Positions 41,706 through 50,128 of a DNA stretch of 64,000 nt are shown in pieces. The first letter of the stretch is position 1; each line of letters opens with the position of its first letter. Made by a program: the position numbers and the translations under genes. The stretch comes from Kerstersia similis (lineage in GTDB: Bacteria > Pseudomonadota > Gammaproteobacteria > Burkholderiales > Burkholderiaceae_B): positions 1 through 64,000 of the forward strand of contig NZ_CBCSIQ010000009.1 in the NCBI RefSeq assembly GCF_965139615.1, written 5' to 3'. The notes under the pieces were generated by a model, which was not told where the DNA came from, did not search any database, and worked only from the letters and a program-made list of their open reading frames with translations.

Positions 41706-42133
41706 TCGGGCCGCCACGCGGTGTGATTGCGTCCGTGATCTGTGTCCGAGATCGCGTGCGTGACCTTACCGGTGAGCCCTTGCCCGTGAATGCCCTTTTC
41801 TTCTCGCGCCCGTGTCCGGCGCGGCACTTCCTGCCATTCGACAGTACTGCCTTCAGCCGTACTGCCTTGTCGGGCCGTTACCATCCCGTATCCCCACGCT
41901 TGCCGCATCGGATTGCCCTGGCCGTCGCCAGCGGCAGCATGCCCGGGCGCGTGGTGGCGTTGACGCTGTCGTGTGCCGGGTTCTGGCGCGCGCGGCGCTT
42001 GCGGCCGCCTGATCTGCGCCGCTGATCTGTCTGCGGCACTTGCGCCGCCTGCGCATACCAACAACAAGAGACAACCCGCCCGGCCAGGCCGACCGATCGC
42101 GCTTTGGCGGGCATAGATTACGGATCATCCCCC

Positions 42134-43396
42134 ATGCAGGTTTCAACTCTGGAAATCCTGGCGACGGCTTTGTTCGCCATCGCCATCATTCATACTTTCT
42201 CAGTGCCGGTATTTGCCCGGCTGGCGCACCGCAACGGCCCGCATGCCGGGTTGTGGCACATGTTCGCCGAGGTCGAGGCCGTTTTCGGCCTGTGGGCCTT
42301 TGCCTTTCTGGTCGGCATGGCGGCGCTGCAGGGCGCCGGTCCGATGATCGAATACATGGACACGCGCAACTTCACCGAGCCGCTGTTCGTGTTCGTCATC
42401 ATGGTGGTGGCTTCCAGCCGGCCCATCATTGAACTGGTGGGTGTCGTGGTGCGTGCCCTGGCGCGCCTGCTGCCGGTGCCGCGTGAACTGGCGCTGTTCT
42501 TCGTCACCATGTCGGCCGTCCCCCTGGCCGGGTCGTTCATTACCGAGCCTGCCGCCATGACGCTGGCGGCGCTGTTGTTGCGCGACGCCTATTTCCGGCG
42601 TCCGGGCCAGGCCGGATTCAAGTACCTGACGCTGGGCGTGCTGTTCGTCAACGTCTCCATCGGCGGCGTCCTGACCTCCTATGCCGCGCCGCCCGTCCTG
42701 ATGGTGGCTTCCACCTTCGGCTGGGATAGCGCTTTCATGGCGGCGCACTTCGGTTGGCGTGCCGCGCTGGCCGTGGTGATCAATGCCATTTTGCTGACCC
42801 TGGTCTGCCGCCGGGTGCTGCTGGCCGGGGAAGTGCAGGCCGGCAAGCAGGAGGCTGTGCAGGTGCCCTGGATATGCACGCTGGTGCATCTGGCTTTCCT
42901 CGTCTGCATTGTCGTGACGGCCCACCATCCTGCTGTGTTCCTGGGCCTCTTCCTGATGTTCATGGGCTATACGCAGGCCTACAAGCGTTTCCAGTCGCCG
43001 CTGATGCTCAAGGAAGGGCTGATGGTGGGCTTTTTCCTGGCTGGCCTGGTGGTGCTGGGCGGCATGCAGAAATGGTGGTTGCAGGATCTGCTGGGCGGCC
43101 TGTCGCCCCAGGTGCTGTTCTGGGGCGCGACGCTGCTCACGGCGGTAACGGACAATGCGGCCTTGACCTATCTGGGGTCGTTGGTGGATGGCACCTCTGA
43201 TGCCTGGCGCTATATGCTGGTGGCAGGCGCCGTGACGGGCGGGGGGCTGACGGTCATCGCCAATGCCCCCAATCCGGCGGGCTATGCCATCCTCAAGCAT
43301 GCGTTCCCGGATGGCAGCATTTCCGCCGGGCGCTTGCTGTTGTCCGCTTTGGTGCCGACAGCCGTGGCCGCAGCCATGTTCCTGTTGCCGGTCTGA
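42134..43396 (+). CDS. Putative Na+/H+ antiporter (DUF1504-type)
   Basis: This is a 420-aa inner-membrane protein with about 11-12 hydrophobic segments. Family-like stretches are FSVPVFARLAHRNGPHAG near the start, SAVPLAGSFITEPAAMTLAALLLRDAYF, and the ending DNAALTYLGSL followed by VIANAPNPAGYAILK. The last resembles the ion-binding Asp/Asn region of other antiporters. I place it in the pfam07399 putative Na+/H+ antiporter family. The ATG at 42134 is used; a TTG at 42104 is possible. It is a single-gene unit with a long structured leader, so it may be regulated by an ion-sensing RNA (inference). Confidence 0.85.
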   Translation: MQVSTLEILATALFAIAIIHTFSVPVFARLAHRNGPHAGLWHMFAEVEAVFGLWAFAFLVGMAALQGAGPMIEYMDTRNFTEPLFVFVIMVVASSRPIIELVGVVVRALARLLPVPRELALFFVTMSAVPLAGSFITEPAAMTLAALLLRDAYFRRPGQAGFKYLTLGVLFVNVSIGGVLTSYAAPPVLMVASTFGWDSAFMAAHFGWRAALAVVINAILLTLVCRRVLLAGEVQAGKQEAVQVPWICTLVHLAFLVCIVVTAHHPAVFLGLFLMFMGYTQAYKRFQSPLMLKEGLMVGFFLAGLVVLGGMQKWWLQDLLGGLSPQVLFWGATLLTAVTDNAALTYLGSLVDGTSDAWRYMLVAGAVTGGGLTVIANAPNPAGYAILKHAFPDGSISAGRLLLSALVPTAVAAAMFLLPV

Positions 43397-43707
43397 AACT
43401 GGCAGGCCCGGCGTCAGGGCGGGCCTGCCAGGCGCTGCGCTTTGTCCTGAGATCATGCGCAATCCGACGTCGCCTGCAGGCCGGATGAGGGCGGCCGGCG
43501 CAGACTTGTCCATGTCTGTCACGGCCACCTGCCCAAAAGACGCTAAAATCGTGTTTTTCCGGCTGGCCTCTCCTTTGGGCGGGGGCTGGCGCCAGCGTGG
43601 CGGCGCCCAGGGTGCCGCATCATGCGCCCGGGCCTGCTGCGCATTTCGCCACGCCCGCCCCGGCGGACAGTCCGAACCACACACGTTCATACACGGAGTT
43701 TCCTCGC
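43397..43707. other. Gap between the antiporter and aspS
   Basis: It holds a strong hairpin just after the antiporter stop (43399-43431, 12-bp stem, no T-run) and a TAAAAT -10 candidate at 43544-43549 that would serve aspS. Otherwise nothing is recognised. Confidence 0.5.
43399..43431 (+). terminator. Hairpin after the antiporter gene
   Basis: A perfect stem of 12 bp (outer pair at 43399/43431) and a 9-nt loop starts 3 bp after the antiporter stop. It lacks a T-run but is well placed for termination or 3'-end protection. Confidence 0.55.
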
Positions 43708-45498
43708 ATGCGTACCTGCTACACCGGCCAGGTTTGTCGCGACCACCTCGGCCAGACCGTCACCTTGTACGGCTGGGTGCATCGTCGTCGTGATCACGGT
43801 GGCGTGATCTTCATCGACCTTCGCGACCGCGAGGGCCTGGCCCAGGTGGTGTTCGATCCCGATGGCGTCGAGTCCTTTGCCATTGCCGAGCGCCTGCGCA
43901 ATGAGTTCTGCGTGCGAGTCTCCGGCCTGGTGCGCGCCCGCCCCGAAGGCACGGTCAATAAAGACCTGAAATCCGGCGAAATCGAAATCCTGTGCCGCGA
44001 GGTCGAAATCCTCAACGCCTCGGTGACGCCGCCGTTCCAGCTCGATGATGACAACCTGTCCGAAACGACCCGCCTGACGCACCGCGTGCTGGACCTGCGC
44101 CGCCCGCAGATGCAGCGCAACCTGATGCTGCGCTACCGCGTGTCCATCGAAGTGCGCAAGTACCTCGACAGCCTGGGCTTCATCGACATCGAAACCCCGA
44201 TGCTGACCAAGAGCACGCCGGAAGGCGCGCGCGACTACCTGGTGCCCTCGCGTGTGAACGCCGGCCACTTCTTCGCGCTGCCGCAATCACCGCAGCTCTT
44301 CAAGCAGATGCTGATGGTGGCCGGTTTCGACCGTTACTATCAGATCACCAAGTGCTTCCGCGACGAAGACCTGCGCGCCGACCGCCAGCCTGAATTCACC
44401 CAGATCGACTGCGAAACCTCCTTCCTCGACGAAGTCGAGATTCGCGCGATCTTTGAAGGCATGATCCGCTCGGTCTTCAAGTCGGTGCAAGGCGTGGACC
44501 TGGCCGAAAGCTTCCCCACGATGACCTGGGACGAAGCCATGCGTCGCTATGGCTCGGACAAGCCCGACCTGCGCGTCAAGCTGGAATTCACCGATGTCAC
44601 CGATGTGATGCGTGATGTGGATTTCAAGGTGTTCTCCGCTGCCGCCAACGCGCCGGGCAGCCGTGTCGTGGCACTGCGCGTGCCGGGCGGCGCGGCCCTG
44701 TCGCGCAGCGAAATCGACAGCTACACCCAGTTCGTCGGTATCTACGGCGCCAAGGGTCTGGCCTGGATCAAGGTCAATGAAGTGGCCAAGGGTCGCGAAG
44801 GCCTGCAGTCGCCCATCGTCAAAAACCTGCACGATGCCGCGCTGACCGAACTGGTCAAGCGCAGCGGTGCCCAGGATGGCGACATCATCTTCTTTGGCGC
44901 CGACCGCGCCAAGGTCGTGAACGACGCCATTGGCGGCTTGCGCGTCAAGATCGGCCACAGCGAATTCGGCCGCAACAACGGCCTGTTCGAAAGTGGCTGG
45001 AAGCCGCTGTGGGTAGTCGATTTCCCGATGTTCGAATACGACGAGGAAGACGATCGCTACGTGGCGGCCCACCATCCCTTCACCAGCCCCAAGGACGGCC
45101 ACGAGAATTTGCTCGAAACCGATCCGGGCAAGGCGCTGGCCAAGGCCTACGACATGGTGCTGAACGGCTGGGAAATCGGTGGCGGTTCGGTGCGTATCCA
45201 CCGTGCAGAAGTGCAGAGCAAGGTGTTCAGCGCACTCAAGATCGGCCCGGAAGAAGCCCGCGAGAAATTCGGCTTCCTGCTCGATGCGCTGCAGTATGGC
45301 GCGCCGCCCCATGGCGGCCTGGCGTTCGGCTTGGATCGCATCGTTACCATGATGACTGGCGCCGAGTCCATCCGTGATGTGATTGCCTTCCCCAAGACCC
45401 AGCGCGCCCAGTGTCTGCTGACGCAAGCACCGTCTGCGGTTGATGAAAAGCAGTTGCGTGAGCTTCATATCCGTCTGCGTCAGACAGAAGTGAAGTAA
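43708..45498 (+). CDS. aspS: Aspartyl-tRNA synthetase, probably non-discriminating
   Basis: AspRS charges tRNA with aspartate. The 596-aa class II enzyme has an N-terminal anticodon-binding OB domain (MRTCYTGQV...), motif 2 in FRDEDLRADRQPEFTQ, and the ending motif 3 in GLAFGLDRIVTMM. Residue 30 is His and residue 81 is Gly. In Pseudomonas these positions (His31, Gly83) mark a relaxed enzyme that also makes Asp-tRNAAsn; E. coli has Leu and Lys. I therefore infer a non-discriminating AspRS working with GatCAB, which is not in the window. The ATG at 43708 matches the family start. Confidence 0.96.
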   Translation: MRTCYTGQVCRDHLGQTVTLYGWVHRRRDHGGVIFIDLRDREGLAQVVFDPDGVESFAIAERLRNEFCVRVSGLVRARPEGTVNKDLKSGEIEILCREVEILNASVTPPFQLDDDNLSETTRLTHRVLDLRRPQMQRNLMLRYRVSIEVRKYLDSLGFIDIETPMLTKSTPEGARDYLVPSRVNAGHFFALPQSPQLFKQMLMVAGFDRYYQITKCFRDEDLRADRQPEFTQIDCETSFLDEVEIRAIFEGMIRSVFKSVQGVDLAESFPTMTWDEAMRRYGSDKPDLRVKLEFTDVTDVMRDVDFKVFSAAANAPGSRVVALRVPGGAALSRSEIDSYTQFVGIYGAKGLAWIKVNEVAKGREGLQSPIVKNLHDAALTELVKRSGAQDGDIIFFGADRAKVVNDAIGGLRVKIGHSEFGRNNGLFESGWKPLWVVDFPMFEYDEEDDRYVAAHHPFTSPKDGHENLLETDPGKALAKAYDMVLNGWEIGGGSVRIHRAEVQSKVFSALKIGPEEAREKFGFLLDALQYGAPPHGGLAFGLDRIVTMMTGAESIRDVIAFPKTQRAQCLLTQAPSAVDEKQLRELHIRLRQTEVK

Positions 45499-45534
45499 GC
45501 TGTCAGTCTCTATGAAGCCTCGGGAGGCGTGAGC

Positions 45535-46398
45535 ATGTCAGTGATCCGGGTTGTCAGCTACAACATCCACAAAGGGCGTTCGGCGCTGGGCAGTCGGGAA
45601 TCACTCTATGACTTGCGGCTGGGGTTGCATGGACTCAGTCCGGACCTGGTCTTCCTGCAGGAAGTCCAGGGCCGCAATGACCTGTCCGGGGTGCTCGATG
45701 CGCAGCACGAGTCTCTGGCGGCAGGCCTGGATCTGCAGGTCGCGTATGGGCGCAACGCCATCCGCGATCATTCCGAGCATGGCAACGCATTGTTGTCGCG
45801 CTATCCCATCATCGGCCACGAAAACCAGGATATCTCCGACCACAAGCTGGAGCAGCGCGGTTTGCTGCATGTGCGGGTGGAACTGGGCGGCCATGAAGTG
45901 CATTGTTTCGTGGTGCATCTGGGCCTGTTCGCTGGCAGTCGGGTGCGGCAGATACAGGCCTTGATGGAACGCATCAAGACCCAGGTGCCAGGCGATTCCC
46001 CGCTCCTGATCGCGGGTGATTTCAATGATTGGCAGAACAGCCTGTCGCCGCTGTTTGTCGAACAACTCGGTGTTTACGAAGTCTTTGCCAATGCGCCACG
46101 GGCGCAGGGCGTCGGCCTGCCGCGCTTGCGTGAATCGGTGCGCGCCATCAGCAATACGCTGCGGGGGCAGGGTCGGGGGCCTGACGGCGTGGAGCATCGC
46201 GTCAATCAGTTGGGCATGGGCAACTCCGCGCGCCTGACGCCGCCACCGCGTACGTTCCCCGCAGTGTTTCCCTGGTTCCGCCTGGATCGTATCTATCAGC
46301 GCGGCTTTGCTGTACGCAGCGCCAAGGTGTTGCGCGGGCAGCCCTGGGGAAAACTATCCGATCATTCGCCGATTCTGACGGAATTGGAACTGCCCTGA
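45535..46398 (+). CDS. Endonuclease/exonuclease/phosphatase-family protein
   Basis: This 287-aa EEP-fold hydrolase has the catalytic pattern SYNIHKG, LQEVQGR, VVHLGLF, GDFNDW and SDHSPILTE. The family includes DNase I, sphingomyelinases and phosphatases. In related bacteria this gene sits between aspS and a phospholipase D/cardiolipin synthase gene, but here the synthase is absent. The ATG at 45535 has a GGGAGG site; GTG 45529 is an alternative. It lies 36 bp after aspS, probably in the same transcript, and is followed by an intrinsic terminator. Confidence 0.88.
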   Translation: MSVIRVVSYNIHKGRSALGSRESLYDLRLGLHGLSPDLVFLQEVQGRNDLSGVLDAQHESLAAGLDLQVAYGRNAIRDHSEHGNALLSRYPIIGHENQDISDHKLEQRGLLHVRVELGGHEVHCFVVHLGLFAGSRVRQIQALMERIKTQVPGDSPLLIAGDFNDWQNSLSPLFVEQLGVYEVFANAPRAQGVGLPRLRESVRAISNTLRGQGRGPDGVEHRVNQLGMGNSARLTPPPRTFPAVFPWFRLDRIYQRGFAVRSAKVLRGQPWGKLSDHSPILTELELP

Positions 46399-46704
46399 GT
46401 CGTGCAGGCGGGCCTGGTACGGGCCTGGCTGCCAGCCGCTGCCACAGTGGCGGCAGGGGGCGGGTGCCGGAGGCAGGACGTACGAGTGCAAAGCGGCCAC
46501 TTGGCAGGGTCGAGACGCTGCGTTCTGCATGCAGCGTTTTTTTCGGTACACTGCAAGACATACCTGTTTTCAAATGTTGCCATGCTGGCTAGCGTGGTTG
46601 AATTCCTGTTTTTTGCCGCCGGGCCATGCCCGGGCCCGGACGCTGGTTGAGAGCGGCCTGCCTGGCGTGTGGTGAGGAGGCCTTTTTGCACGGCCGGAAA
46701 CTGC
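46399..46704. other. 306-bp gap before waaC
   Basis: The first half has GC-rich repeats with no clear role. An intrinsic terminator lies at 46515-46543. The second half (after 46544) is more AT-rich and should carry the waaC promoter, but no convincing hexamers stand out. Confidence 0.6.
46515..46543 (+). terminator. Rho-independent terminator after the EEP gene
   Basis: ACGCTGC (46515-46521) and GCAGCGT (46531-46537) form a 7-bp stem with a 9-nt loop, followed by seven T residues (46537-46543). It ends the aspS-EEP transcript. Confidence 0.85.
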
Positions 46705-47709
46705 ATGAATCGTATTCTTCTAGTGCGCACATCGTCCCTGGGGGACATGATTCACGTGCTGCCGGTAGTTTCGGATATTCAGCGTCATTTCCCTGGCGCC
46801 ACGATAGATTGGGTGGCGGAAGAGGCGTTTGCCGAGATCCCGGCCTGGCATCCGGGCGTCAATGAAGTGATCAAGGTGGCCCACAGGCGTTGGCGCAAGA
46901 ACTGGTGGGCGCCTGAGGTCAAGGCAGAGCGCGAAGCCCTGCATGAGCGCCTGGGGCGGCATCACTACGATGTGGTGCTGGATATGCAGGGCATGCTCAA
47001 GACGGTCTGGGTCGTGCGCCAGACGCAAGGGCGGCGGCATGGCCTGGATTGGAAATCCGCGCGCGAGCCATTGGCGTCGCTGTTCTACGATGTGAAACAT
47101 CGAATCGAGTTCTGGCAGCCCGGTGTATTGCGGCAGCGCCAGCTGGGTGCCAAGGCATTCGGCTATGGCCTGGAGGCCGCGCCGGATTTCGGTTTGTCGC
47201 GTTTTCTGGTCAAGCCTGAGCCACCGGCTTCGTTTGTCGAGGCCTACGAGCAGCGCGAAGCGCCCTATGCCGTGATCATGCCTTCGGCCAGCCGTCCGCA
47301 AAAGCGTTGGGCCGATGCCAATTGGCATCGGGTGTTTGCCCAGTTGCGTCAGGCCGGCCTGCAGCTGCGGGTGGTATCAGGCAGCAAGGCGGAGTTCGAA
47401 TGGGCGCAGGCGCTGGTGCAGGGGGTGGAAGGCGTGACGGTTCTGCCTCGCATGGGCCTGACGGAAGTGGCGCAGCTGCAGGCTGGCGCCAGGGTGATGC
47501 TGGGCCTGGATACCGGCTTGACGCATTTGTCAGCCGCATTGGGACGCCCGACCATCGGAATCTATACGGATTCCACGCCCAGACGGGGTGGGCTGGTAGG
47601 CACTGCCTATACCGCCAGCCTGGGCGACAAAGGCCAGCCGCCGGATTATGAAGCGGTGCGGCGCGCCATCGAGCAAGCAATGGGGCCGGCAGTGAGCCTG
47701 CCGATTTAA
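46705..47709 (+). CDS. waaC: Lipopolysaccharide heptosyltransferase I
   Basis: WaaC adds the first L-glycero-D-manno-heptose to Kdo2-lipid A on the cytoplasmic face of the inner membrane. The 334-aa GT9-family protein starts MNRILLVRTSSLGDMIHVLPVVSDI, has the DLQG-like DMQGML, the donor-binding MPSASRPQKRWADANW, and LGLDTGLTHLSAALGRPTIGIYTDS. Length is normal. The ATG at 46705 starts at the conserved N-terminus. It is followed by waaA after 12 bp, forming an LPS inner-core operon. Confidence 0.95.
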   Translation: MNRILLVRTSSLGDMIHVLPVVSDIQRHFPGATIDWVAEEAFAEIPAWHPGVNEVIKVAHRRWRKNWWAPEVKAEREALHERLGRHHYDVVLDMQGMLKTVWVVRQTQGRRHGLDWKSAREPLASLFYDVKHRIEFWQPGVLRQRQLGAKAFGYGLEAAPDFGLSRFLVKPEPPASFVEAYEQREAPYAVIMPSASRPQKRWADANWHRVFAQLRQAGLQLRVVSGSKAEFEWAQALVQGVEGVTVLPRMGLTEVAQLQAGARVMLGLDTGLTHLSAALGRPTIGIYTDSTPRRGGLVGTAYTASLGDKGQPPDYEAVRRAIEQAMGPAVSLPI

Positions 47710-47721
47710 TCCGGAGATGTC

Positions 47722-49257
47722 ATGAGCACGCGCCCAAGCGCAGGTCCAGGCCCACAGGCCGAAGGGCCGCGAGGCAATATTCATTCAGCGCCCCAGGTGC
47801 CCGTACAGCCCGATCAGGCCGATGCCGCCACGAAGGTTGCGCCGGTTGTGGAAGCCGGCACGGTCAGTCCGGACAAGCCGGCGCCTGCGGCTGCCGGCGC
47901 GGCAGCACAGCCGCGGGACGGCCGCTTGCCCGATGCGCCGCAAGGCTCGGAAACCAGTGTGGAGTGCCTGGCTCGTCTGGCCTACAGCCTGTTGCTGTAT
48001 CTGTTGGCCCCGCTGGTCTGGCTGATGCTGGCGCGGCGCGGCCGCCGCGCTGGCGGTCGCTGGGAAGTCCTGGGGGCTGCGCGCTTCGGCTGGTATCGTG
48101 GCCAGCCTGCGCCGGCGCGCACGGGTGCGCAGTGGGTGCATGCCGTCAGTGTCGGTGAAACGCGGGCAGCACAACCGTTGATACAGCAGATACTGGATGC
48201 CGGCCATCCAGTGTTGCTCACGCATATGACGGCAACCGGTCGGGCCGAAGGGGAGCGCCTGTTTGCGGCTGCCATCGCTTCGGGGCAGTTGCAGCAAACC
48301 TGGGTGCCTTATGATTTCCTGGGCGCGACACGCCGTTTTCTGGCCTATCACCAGCCGGCCCAGGGGATTCTGATCGAACGGGAAATCTGGCCGAACCTGT
48401 TGGCAGCGGCGCGTCGGCAAGGGGTATCCATGGCATTGGCCAGTGCCCGTTTTTCCGGCAAGTCCCTGCGCCAGGCGCGCCGGTTCGCCTGGTTGATCCG
48501 TCCTGCCTTGCGAGGGCTGGCCCCGGTGCTGGCGCAGACGCAAGCCGACGCCGGGCGCCTGGCGCTGGCAGGCGCCAGGAATGTGCAGGTGGTGGGAAAT
48601 CTCAAGTTCGATCAGCAGGTGCCGCCACGCCAGTTGCAGGCAGGCCGGGGATGGCGTATCCGCCTGGGGCGGCCGGTCATTCTGATCGCCAGCACTAGGG
48701 AAGGCGAGGACGTACTGATGGCGCAGGCGATAGCCGCCTTGCGGCGCACCCATCTGCAGGCGGCGGACTGTCTGTTTGTCCTGGTGCCTCGGCATCCTCA
48801 GCGTTTCGATTCGGCGGCTGCCATTCTGGCGGAGCGGGAGTTGCCCTATTTGCGGCGCAGCGCCAGCGAAGAAGTTCCCTTGCCGGGATTGGAGACGGCG
48901 GTGCTGCTGGGAGACTCCATGGGAGAACTGCCGTTTTTCTATGCCGCGGCAGATGTGGCGATCGTCGCGGGCAGTTTCGAGCCCATGGGGGGGCATAACC
49001 TGATCGAAGCCTGTTTGGCGGGCGCGCCTGTTATCGTGGGCACGCATACCTTCAATTTCAAGGATGCGGTGGAAGACGCACTGGCCTGTGGCGCCTGTCT
49101 GCGGGCAGGGGATGCCGACGCGGCCGTACGCCTGGCCTGGGATCTGGTCTGTAACGACGCGCGCCGTACCGCCATGGCGGCCCGTGCGCGGCACTGGGCC
49201 GATAGTCATACCGGCGCCACGGGGCGCATGATGGCCGCACTGGGGCTGGCGCGCTGA
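47722..49257 (+). CDS. waaA: 3-deoxy-D-manno-octulosonic acid transferase, with long N-terminal extension
   Basis: WaaA transfers Kdo to lipid IVA. The 511-aa protein has the membrane segment LAYSLLLYLLAPLVWLMLA (about 84-104), the catalytic Glu146 in VSVGETRAA, EREIWPNL, and the donor site SFEPMGGHNLIEA. Family members are about 425 aa; here about 80 residues rich in Pro, Ala, Gln and Asp precede the membrane anchor. The ATG has a GGAG site. A GTG at 47959 (codon 80) would give a normal-length enzyme but has a poor ribosome site. The extension is cytoplasmic if made. Confidence 0.95.
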   Translation: MSTRPSAGPGPQAEGPRGNIHSAPQVPVQPDQADAATKVAPVVEAGTVSPDKPAPAAAGAAAQPRDGRLPDAPQGSETSVECLARLAYSLLLYLLAPLVWLMLARRGRRAGGRWEVLGAARFGWYRGQPAPARTGAQWVHAVSVGETRAAQPLIQQILDAGHPVLLTHMTATGRAEGERLFAAAIASGQLQQTWVPYDFLGATRRFLAYHQPAQGILIEREIWPNLLAAARRQGVSMALASARFSGKSLRQARRFAWLIRPALRGLAPVLAQTQADAGRLALAGARNVQVVGNLKFDQQVPPRQLQAGRGWRIRLGRPVILIASTREGEDVLMAQAIAALRRTHLQAADCLFVLVPRHPQRFDSAAAILAERELPYLRRSASEEVPLPGLETAVLLGDSMGELPFFYAAADVAIVAGSFEPMGGHNLIEACLAGAPVIVGTHTFNFKDAVEDALACGACLRAGDADAAVRLAWDLVCNDARRTAMAARARHWADSHTGATGRMMAALGLAR

Positions 49258-49263
49258 GCAGGC

Positions 49264-49278
49264 GGGGCGTAACGCCCC
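49264..49278. terminator. Short hairpin between waaA and coaX
   Basis: GGGGCG-TAA-CGCCCC, a 6-bp hairpin, lies in the 52-bp gap between the convergent waaA and coaX genes. T-runs are absent, so its strength is doubtful. Confidence 0.4.
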
Positions 49279-49309
49279 TTGCGGTTGTTGATTGGCCTTC
49301 GGGGGGCGA

Positions 49310-50128
49310 TCAGTCCGCCGTCTGCGGGGTGGCCGGGAGGCAGGCGTGGCCGGCCAGATAGGCCAGGCCGTCCAGCACGGCATGCGGAACGGCTTGAGGC
49401 ACGATGGGCGCCAGGCCGGCCAGCTGGGCCAGGTCTTGTAATAGTTTTTCCACTTCGCCGGCCAACTGGGGCCAGTTGCCACCTGAGACGAACAGCTGAG
49501 GGGTGGCGCGGCAGTGCTCGCGCAGCGTCAGCCATTGGCGCAGGACCGCACCTGCCTGCGCCGCTGCCATGCCGCTGGAAATCGCATCATGGGTATTGGT
49601 GGGGAAAGGGCGCAGATCGCCTGAGGCCAGCGGTAGCTGGGCTGTCCCCTGGGCCAGACTGCGCCGCATCATGGCTGCGCCGGGCAGGATCAGGCCGCCG
49701 AGAAACCTGCCATCCGGGTGGATGGCATCAATGGTGGTGGCCGTGCCGAAGGTGGCGAGCAACAGGGGCGCGCCGCTCTGGCGGTGTTTGTGCCAGATGC
49801 CCAGCAGGGCCGCCCAGCGGTCGGCGCCCAATTGTTCCGGCGTGTCATAGCCGTTTTGCAGCCCGAGCGCGCTGGCGGTGGGCTTGAGCCATGCCAGGGT
49901 GCAGGCGGCGTCGGCCAGGGTGGCCGTCAGGCGTTGCCCCAGGGCCGTGCCGGCCACATTGACGCCGCAGGCTTGCCGGAACGGCGCTTGCTGCGCCGCC
50001 AGCCAGCCGGGCAGGACGGTGGGAATATCTTCGTGGGCCAGTGACAGCACATCCCTGGCCCGGCCGTCGGGCGCGCTCCAGGCGGCGAGCTTGATCCGGG
50101 TGTTGCCGGCATCTATCAATAATTTCAT
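49310..50128 (-). CDS. coaX: Type III pantothenate kinase
   Basis: CoaX phosphorylates pantothenate, the first step of CoA synthesis, and is not feedback-inhibited by CoA. The 272-aa ASKHA-fold protein has LLIDAGNTRIKLA, the GADRWAALLG motif, and FGTATTIDAI. In Bordetella the same gene is called baf (Bvg accessory factor). Its start overlaps the birA stop by ATGA. It converges with waaA. Confidence 0.95.
   Translation of the reverse strand: MKLLIDAGNTRIKLAAWSAPDGRARDVLSLAHEDIPTVLPGWLAAQQAPFRQACGVNVAGTALGQRLTATLADAACTLAWLKPTASALGLQNGYDTPEQLGADRWAALLGIWHKHRQSGAPLLLATFGTATTIDAIHPDGRFLGGLILPGAAMMRRSLAQGTAQLPLASGDLRPFPTNTHDAISSGMAAAQAGAVLRQWLTLREHCRATPQLFVSGGNWPQLAGEVEKLLQDLAQLAGLAPIVPQAVPHAVLDGLAYLAGHACLPATPQTAD

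Larger units (their letters stand above)
41383..42133 (+). other. 751-bp gene-free region upstream of the antiporter
   Basis: No protein of a known family is visible on either strand. The longest plus-strand frame, 41723-42025, is Arg/Pro-rich and unconvincing. The left part has two hairpins (41546-41564 and 41581-41600) that could end the flavoprotein mRNA. The middle has a -10 candidate and a compact structured RNA candidate. The right part, about 430 nt to the antiporter start, is an unusually long leader with a 10-bp direct repeat (41844-41853, 41859-41868). Confidence 0.7.

Noticed and set aside
41723..42025. 100-codon frame in the antiporter leader
   Set aside because: Arg/Pro/Ser-rich, starts with GTG without ribosome site, and shows no domain; more likely untranslated leader.
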